From assembly GCF_020882245.1 (NCBI RefSeq), contig NC_083599.1:24934865-24998864 (forward strand): a DNA stretch of 64,000 nucleotides, written 5' to 3'. The notes below the pieces were generated by a model. That model had not been told where the DNA came from and did no database searches. It worked only from the letters and a program-made list of their open reading frames with translations. Origin of the DNA: Rhopalosiphum padi (lineage: Eukaryota; Arthropoda; Insecta; Hemiptera; Aphididae). Position numbers and translations under genes: made by a program. How positions within the stretch are numbered: the first letter of the stretch is position 1; every line of letters begins with the position of its first letter. Below, one piece after another: positions 59,122 to 64,000 of this stretch.

Positions 59122-59577
59122 GAGAAACTGTTGTTTCTTGCCACCGTAATTGGAAACACATAATAATATAAATGAAACACCTTATTTCAATGCTGATTTA
59201 TTTAAGTAAAATATACATTAACAAGACATGTTTATTTAATAAGTTTTTAAAATATGAAGAGAGCGTGACAGCAAACGAAAACAAGTAAAGAGAAAAAGAA
59301 CATAACCTAATTTATTATTCGTTTGGCACAATCCGCCAGAGCGCGATTGTGTGCATATAAAACAGAAACTCATCTCAAATTTCTTCGGCTTTGTAAAATA
59401 GGATTTTTAAATAATTAAATTAGATCCGGTTTCTGTGTCAAGAAAATTAGTTTTTAATCCATAAACAATTTTTGGTATACTAGTCAAAATAGGTTCTTTA
59501 ATAATATACGTTTTAAATAATTATTTAATCATAGTACGTAAGTTGTTAAATATAAATTAAATAGGTAATAAAAACTG

Positions 59578-60208
59578 TCAATGTGTGTTTGTAGTGTTGG
59601 ACTTATTGTACCGTGGATATTGTCGTTTTAGTGCTTTGATATGCTTCATTTTTTCTTTGTATAGCTTTTTCTTCATCTGCGTACGAGAGAGATCTTCGAA
59701 TCCTTTCATGAACTTTTTTGCTGTGAACAAACTTTACTTGAGTGTACTGTAGGAACCTTGATTTTTGGACCATAGGTTAGTCACTACCACATCTACTGGG
59801 TCTTCTTCGGGTGTACTATCTTCTTTACTACTCATTTCCAAGTCATTGTCTTCTTCTGCTAGTGGAGATGTTGCAATGTCCAGGGTCTCAGGTTCATTGT
59901 CTACCAGTTCATCACTCTCAGTGACCATCGTACTAGATGGGGATTGTAGTGATATCTCCTGCTTCTTCTAGTGTTCCCGGGGTATTATCCCGGCAATCAT
60001 CTTTAACGACCATTTGGACCGATTCAAGTATCGTCCAAGTAGGTTCTACCTCGTACTTGGTCCTTTTGGCAGCTTCTTCCCGAAAGAATTTGACAATCCT
60101 CTTTTTCTGTTCGCAGGTGAGATGCCTGTCGATACTGGTTAATTCTAACTTGTTGATCGGTAGACTTCTCTTTAACTTCCCAAACAGGATCCGAATATAC
60201 AAGTCCAT
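59578..60208 (-). pseudogene. unassigned protein with acidic middle and basic tail, one frameshift and one stop
   Basis: I do not recognise the family. From an ATG at 60206-60208 the frame reads MDLYIRILFGKLKRSLPINK, LELTSIDRHLTCEQKKRIVK and FFREEAAKRTKYEVEPTW. A one-base shift near 59935-59960 leads into SPSSTMVTESDELVDNEPET, an acidic Ser/Thr-rich stretch, then SLFTAKKFMKGFEDLSRTQM and a Lys/Arg-rich tail after an in-frame TAA (59734-59736), ending at 59578. GC content and codon use differ from the AT-rich surroundings, so it was once coding. A mariner-type MITE lies directly upstream. It could be a transposon-associated protein or a decayed or mis-sequenced host gene. Confidence 0.4.
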
Positions 60209-60249
60209 TTTTCTCTGCCTACGGCGTGGGGTGTTAATTACATTTATGC

Positions 60250-60593
60250 AAGGGTACCAAAAAGTAACCGAACTATTATTGTACAAAGTTTTTATTTATT
60301 TTTTTTACAAAAAACCGTTTAATCTCCTTTAAAGTACTCTCCATTGGAGTTAATACACTTGTCCAAAATTGTTTTCAATTTTCAAAGTACTCTCACGCGA
60401 ATCAGCCATTAAAAAAACGACGAGTACGCAAAAAAACTTTTAAAGAAAAAAAATCACACTAACTGAACGCGACATTCTTCAGTTAGCATAATGACTGTTA
60501 TGAAGTATCTGTATACCCTCACACCGGCGAAAACGTGGTACTAATACTACTCTTTTCCCCAGCACATTAGTTCGGTTTCTTTTGGGTACTCCC
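60250..60593 (-). mobile_element. mariner-type non-autonomous element
   Basis: The left end reads gggtaccaaaaagtaaccga followed by acta. The right end in reverse complement reads gggagtacccaaaagaaacc then gaacta. TA follows the right end. On the minus strand at 60319-60375 a scrap KTILDKCINSNGEYFKGD-stop matches the last residues of mariner-like transposases (LxKCIxxxGxYFEGD). Most of the gene is deleted. Confidence 0.65.
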
Positions 60594-62461
60594 TAAATAT
60601 TATGCATACATATTAGGTATGCGCATATTTACTTGATACAAATACTCAATCATCCTGAAAACAATCAATTACTTTTAATTCCGTTGATGGTGTTATTGTT
60701 TTAGGAGACATGTGCATTCTTCAGGTGTTAATAATTCACTTATGGAAGTGCTAGGTTCCTTCTAAATAAAAATAATATGCGTCTAATTCTAAAAATTTAC
60801 ACATTATGACAGTAACAGATTTGATTTATCTTCTAGTTGGGGGGGGATATCTTTTTGATCCAAAAATATACTCTATATTTAATAAAATAATTTGGCAGGT
60901 ACTTATTTTTTTTTGATGTTTTTTTAAAATTATAAACTAGATAAATTTTGTATTTTGACACTTCAAGCTTTTTTTATATTCTTTTCACGTCTTGTTGGCG
61001 CTATCCACCTTTTTTAGAACTACGCAAGTTATTCATTTAAAATTTTTTTTCTATTCTTCGGAAGTCGATTTCTCGAAAATTAAATATACATAGTTGCATA
61101 GACATAATATATACAGACATAGGTAGTTTCTAAAAATTGCAGTATTTATGTAACTATGTTACTATGATGTTGGTAATAACTAATAAGTAATAACTAATTA
61201 TTTATATATATTAATAGACTTGTAACTTATAATAAAATATGACACTGAACAGTCGTACAGTGGTAGACGACATCCAATAGCAAAAATGTATATAATAATA
61301 AATGTATTATAATTTATAGTATAGTATGCTAAAATTCTAAATTGCAATTCAAAATTATAGCGTAAAATTAAAAAAAACATCTCAATATCGAGTATCGGGT
61401 CTATAATAGACAAAATATTGCTTTTATTTTAGATGACTTATATTAAATAATTTATGTAAAAATAAATGTGTAAATTATTTAAATTATTAATTTACAACAT
61501 AATTAGTCTATTTTTTTTTTATAACCATTTAGCTACGTGCTTGATTGCTTGAGAAATATTATTTTTTCGTTACGTATAAATTTTATTATCATACATATAT
61601 TATGATGTTTAATGTTGATGCATTTATTATAACGCAGGCGATAATAATAAACAATTTCTTGTGTTGCTAAAATAATATAATAGATTTATTGTTTAATTCA
61701 TTTTAAATATTGTTTTTATATGTTTAAATTACTTACCTAAAATAATATAATAGAAAAAACAATAAAAGTTTATTATTTCTACGTACTAAAAATCTTAAAA
61801 ATTAACGTGGTTTTTATTATGATCATATCATCATATCAAACTATTATATATTAAAGACACAATTTAAGATAGTCTTTCTTAAATCGTGTTTATAGAAATA
61901 TTATATTAATTAACGTAATATTTGTTACGTATTATTATAATTATTATTTCCTTTTTTCTTTTTATTATTATAATATTATAGTATGTTATTATTACGAATT
62001 CGTGTTTAACATTTCCACGATCCGACACAGTCGGATTGCCTACCTAGAAGGTTTAGTTGCGTTTAAATCGATTTTCCTGATGTTAACTGACATCTTTATT
62101 AAAGTGTTAGCACTTCATTTGACTTCAAATTTTTCTCCTACTTCACAACATCAGACTTTCAACGTCAAGGGATATGACAATCCGCTATAGGCGGATTGCC
62201 TAGCCATGTATCTAGATGCATCCGTTGAGGACTGATAGCTAGACACTCGATTACCAATTTTCGGTATGCATTTATGATTTTTGAATTAAAAAAATGCATC
62301 GGGCAAGCGTCAACACAGACATTTACACCAAATGATAACTGATAACTCACAAACATAATAGACTTCATCGCCTATTATAGTGATCGATTTCTAGACATCC
62401 GATTACCATTCTATAATGAAAAAATGTCTACTATATCTACTGTGTAGATAATAAAAATAAG
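60594..62461. other. AT-rich sequence without recognised genes
   Basis: No gene is recognised. A G-run (60840-60846) next to a mixed AT stretch may belong to another transposon end. At 62178-62198 there is a perfect 8-bp stem, CAATCCGC-TATAG-GCGGATTG. The 62-codon plus-strand ORF at 62002 has no motif. Confidence 0.35.
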
Positions 62462-64000
62462 CCGAAACCAAATGCCTTCAGTACAAGATACAAGTGATTC
62501 ATGGTTGATGGAGTCAAACGCTTAAGTAAAATCTGTATAAATTACGTCAACTCGGGAACCAAATTTAAAGGCATCATAAATGTATTTACAGAAAGTAACC
62601 TTATAAGTTCCAGTTGTACGCCCTGGACGGAAACCGTGTAGCTCGTCAATCAGAACCTAATTTAGAAAGAACATATACTGCCCAACACTAGAGATTCAAG
62701 AACTTTTGATAAGTGAGAAAGAACAGATATTGGTATGTAGTTCTTTACGTCCGATGCTTGACCAGATTTAAAAATATGAGTTAAGTGGCTGATTTTCGAC
62801 AGTTCCAGGAAAAACACCTTCATCAAGTGATCGCCAAAAAAACAACCATATCGGAAATGAGATAACTTGCCTAAGCTAATAGAGATAATTTCCCGGAATT
62901 CCGCCAGAGCCAACTGAAAACACTCCACGTAGGGAGTTTAACTTAAAAAGCTCATCATCCAAGGAAAAGTATGTATTGTGAGGTAGATCGAAGAAAGAAA
63001 TACTTAGGGACTCAGTTAATGTCCAGGATACTGTGGGCAGATGAGTAAACAGAGCTGAAATGAGAGGAAAACAAATCAACAGTTTCTTGTTCATTAGTAC
63101 TAGAGAGGTTATTAAGAGAAACTGTTTTAGGAATTACGCTGGTAATACGGTTTTTACGGATAAAGTCGCAGAACTTATTAGAACAGCAAGCTAGAGATGA
63201 TTAAGTTCGTACAATAAACAGTCTATAGCATTTTCTAGATTCACGTTTACAGTTTGCCCGAAGATGAGAGAAAGACTGATAGTTATGCGGATCAAGTGTG
63301 GAATTAAAAACTGAATGTGATTTATTTTTAAGTTAAACAAGTTGTTGTAACTCCTTTAAGGCCTAATCAACCAGTAAAATTAACTTTCGGGACAAACTGA
63401 ATGATTGAGGAGTGGATAGTGTCCATGAAAATATTTGTGATTAGGATATTGCTGAAGGACTGAATCAACTGAAGACATATTATATCGTTCATAACAATCT
63501 TGTGGGCAGTTTGGAGGAAAGTAGACACCACTGATAAGGTATTTGTAAGAGTGTATTATTATTTTAACAAAAATATGTTCTAAATTTATATTAGAGGTGG
63601 AAATTAACGTAGAAGTTATACATTTTTTGACACCAATCAAAACACCGCCACCCCTATTACTACATTATTATAATTAAATAGACCAAGCTCATTGTCATGA
63701 ATATTTTCATGCAACTAAGTCTCGGTTAAAATATTAAAAGTATAATCTAAGTAATAAGCATTACAGTTTAAGGTGAGAAACTTGGCCCTTAATCCACGAC
63801 AATTTTAATAGTAACCTGTTATTGGTCTTCCTTCCGCTGAGTTGGAGGGTGATGTCGACAAAGGTCGTTGTTTTTTGATTGAATAGAGATAACCTTGGGG
63901 AAACTATTGACAAATTGTATGCATAGGTCCTTTATGATCGTTCAACCATTTAAGTGGATCTAAATTTCCGTTTAACATATCATTATCCAAGTATCTTTGG
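62462..64000 (-). pseudogene. LINE with endonuclease and reverse transcriptase remnants, running off the window
   Basis: Read from the right edge, the minus strand shows an endonuclease region: FNILTET and LHENIHDNE near 63720, GGGVLIGVKKCITSTLIS near 63640, and YLISGVYFPPNCPQ near 63540. A linker follows (ETVDLFSSHFSS near 63080), then the N-terminal reverse transcriptase: HIFKSGQASDVKNYIPISVL near 62800, DELHGFRPGRTTGTYK near 62640, and VDVIYTDFT-stop-AFDSINH near 62540, which holds the first catalytic Asp. Homology ends near 62462, before the FADD box. Several stops and frameshifts are present. Composition and motif order suggest a CR1/Kiri- or Jockey-type LINE. Confidence 0.75.

Noticed and set aside
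59765..60332. Plus-strand ORFs of 68 and 131 codons opposite the acidic pseudogene
   Set aside because: Ser/Val-rich antisense of the acidic minus-strand frame; the minus-strand reading is more protein-like and continuous.
62178..62198. 8-bp perfect stem as a terminator or regulatory hairpin
   Set aside because: Short stem, no T-run function expected in an insect genome; could be a chance palindrome.
62032..62400. Tandem satellite from repeated cggattgcc and ctagaca...cgattacc
   Set aside because: Spacings (160 and 152 bases) differ and the sequence between does not align well.
1..64000. CRISPR array, prophage, bacterial operon or integrated virus
   Set aside because: No regular spacer array, no closely packed ORFs, and no viral structural or replication proteins recognised; all repeats fit eukaryotic transposons.
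1..64000. tRNA or rRNA genes
   Set aside because: No A/B-box pair with a cloverleaf and no conserved rRNA segment was noticed on reading; a tRNAscan-SE run would settle it.

Overview
This window looks like insect nuclear DNA, most likely from an aphid. It is very AT-rich, nearly free of long ORFs, and packed with decayed transposons. It has the tgtacctacctata-type tracts and several dispersed repeats that I remember as typical of pea-aphid-like genomes. That assignment rests on recall and composition, not on a search. I see no bacterial operons, rRNA, tRNA or CRISPR array.

Left part (1-23.4 kb). The one convincing host gene is on the minus strand: a first coding exon (12667-13285) that encodes an eh1-like repressor motif and ends in a clean splice donor just after a conserved pre-homeodomain block. 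I read it as the N-terminal exon of an MNX/exex (HB9) type homeobox gene. No homeodomain exon is visible down to base 1, so intron 1 is longer than 12.6 kb or the exon lies outside. Around it is AT-rich non-coding DNA with a few GC-elevated islands (about 6.9, 10.4, 13.4, 14.7 and 18.4 kb) that are candidate promoters or enhancers. From 18.8 to 23.1 kb come dispersed repeats and a foldback.

Middle part (23.4-47.5 kb). Here the elements can be bounded. They include an internally deleted hAT with a perfect 8-bp target duplication (23448-24632) and two hAT-type MITEs (25492-25650, 32409-32708). There is a 5'-truncated LINE with an 11-bp duplication (33332-34198). Two near-perfect palindromes sit in TTAA duplications (36030-36447, 37081-37517), the second inside the terminal repeat of a Tigger/pogo-like element (36541-37534). 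A hAT is nested in a hAT (41000-41938 inside 40092-42052). A probable solo LTR (44957-46035) splits a copy of a dispersed repeat.

Right part (47.5-64 kb). A large multi-exon pseudogene lies on the minus strand (47542-52910). Its 3' exons keep Cys-box and His-box motifs like those of ubiquitin-specific peptidases, and its body resembles a transposon-type protein. It is broken by a MULE-like element (51205-52400) and a 134-bp tandem array (50641-51203). Beyond it are a second MULE-type fragment, a LINE with a complete RNase H domain (53797-55312), and fragments of pogo, THAP-like, piggyBac-like, MULE-like and mariner transposases. There is also an unassigned acidic pseudogene (59578-60208), and an endonuclease/reverse-transcriptase LINE runs off the right edge on the minus strand.

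Apart from the homeobox exon there is no evidence of genes working together. The main interest is the layered insertion history, the TTAA palindrome family and the peptidase-like domain in the large transposon-type pseudogene.
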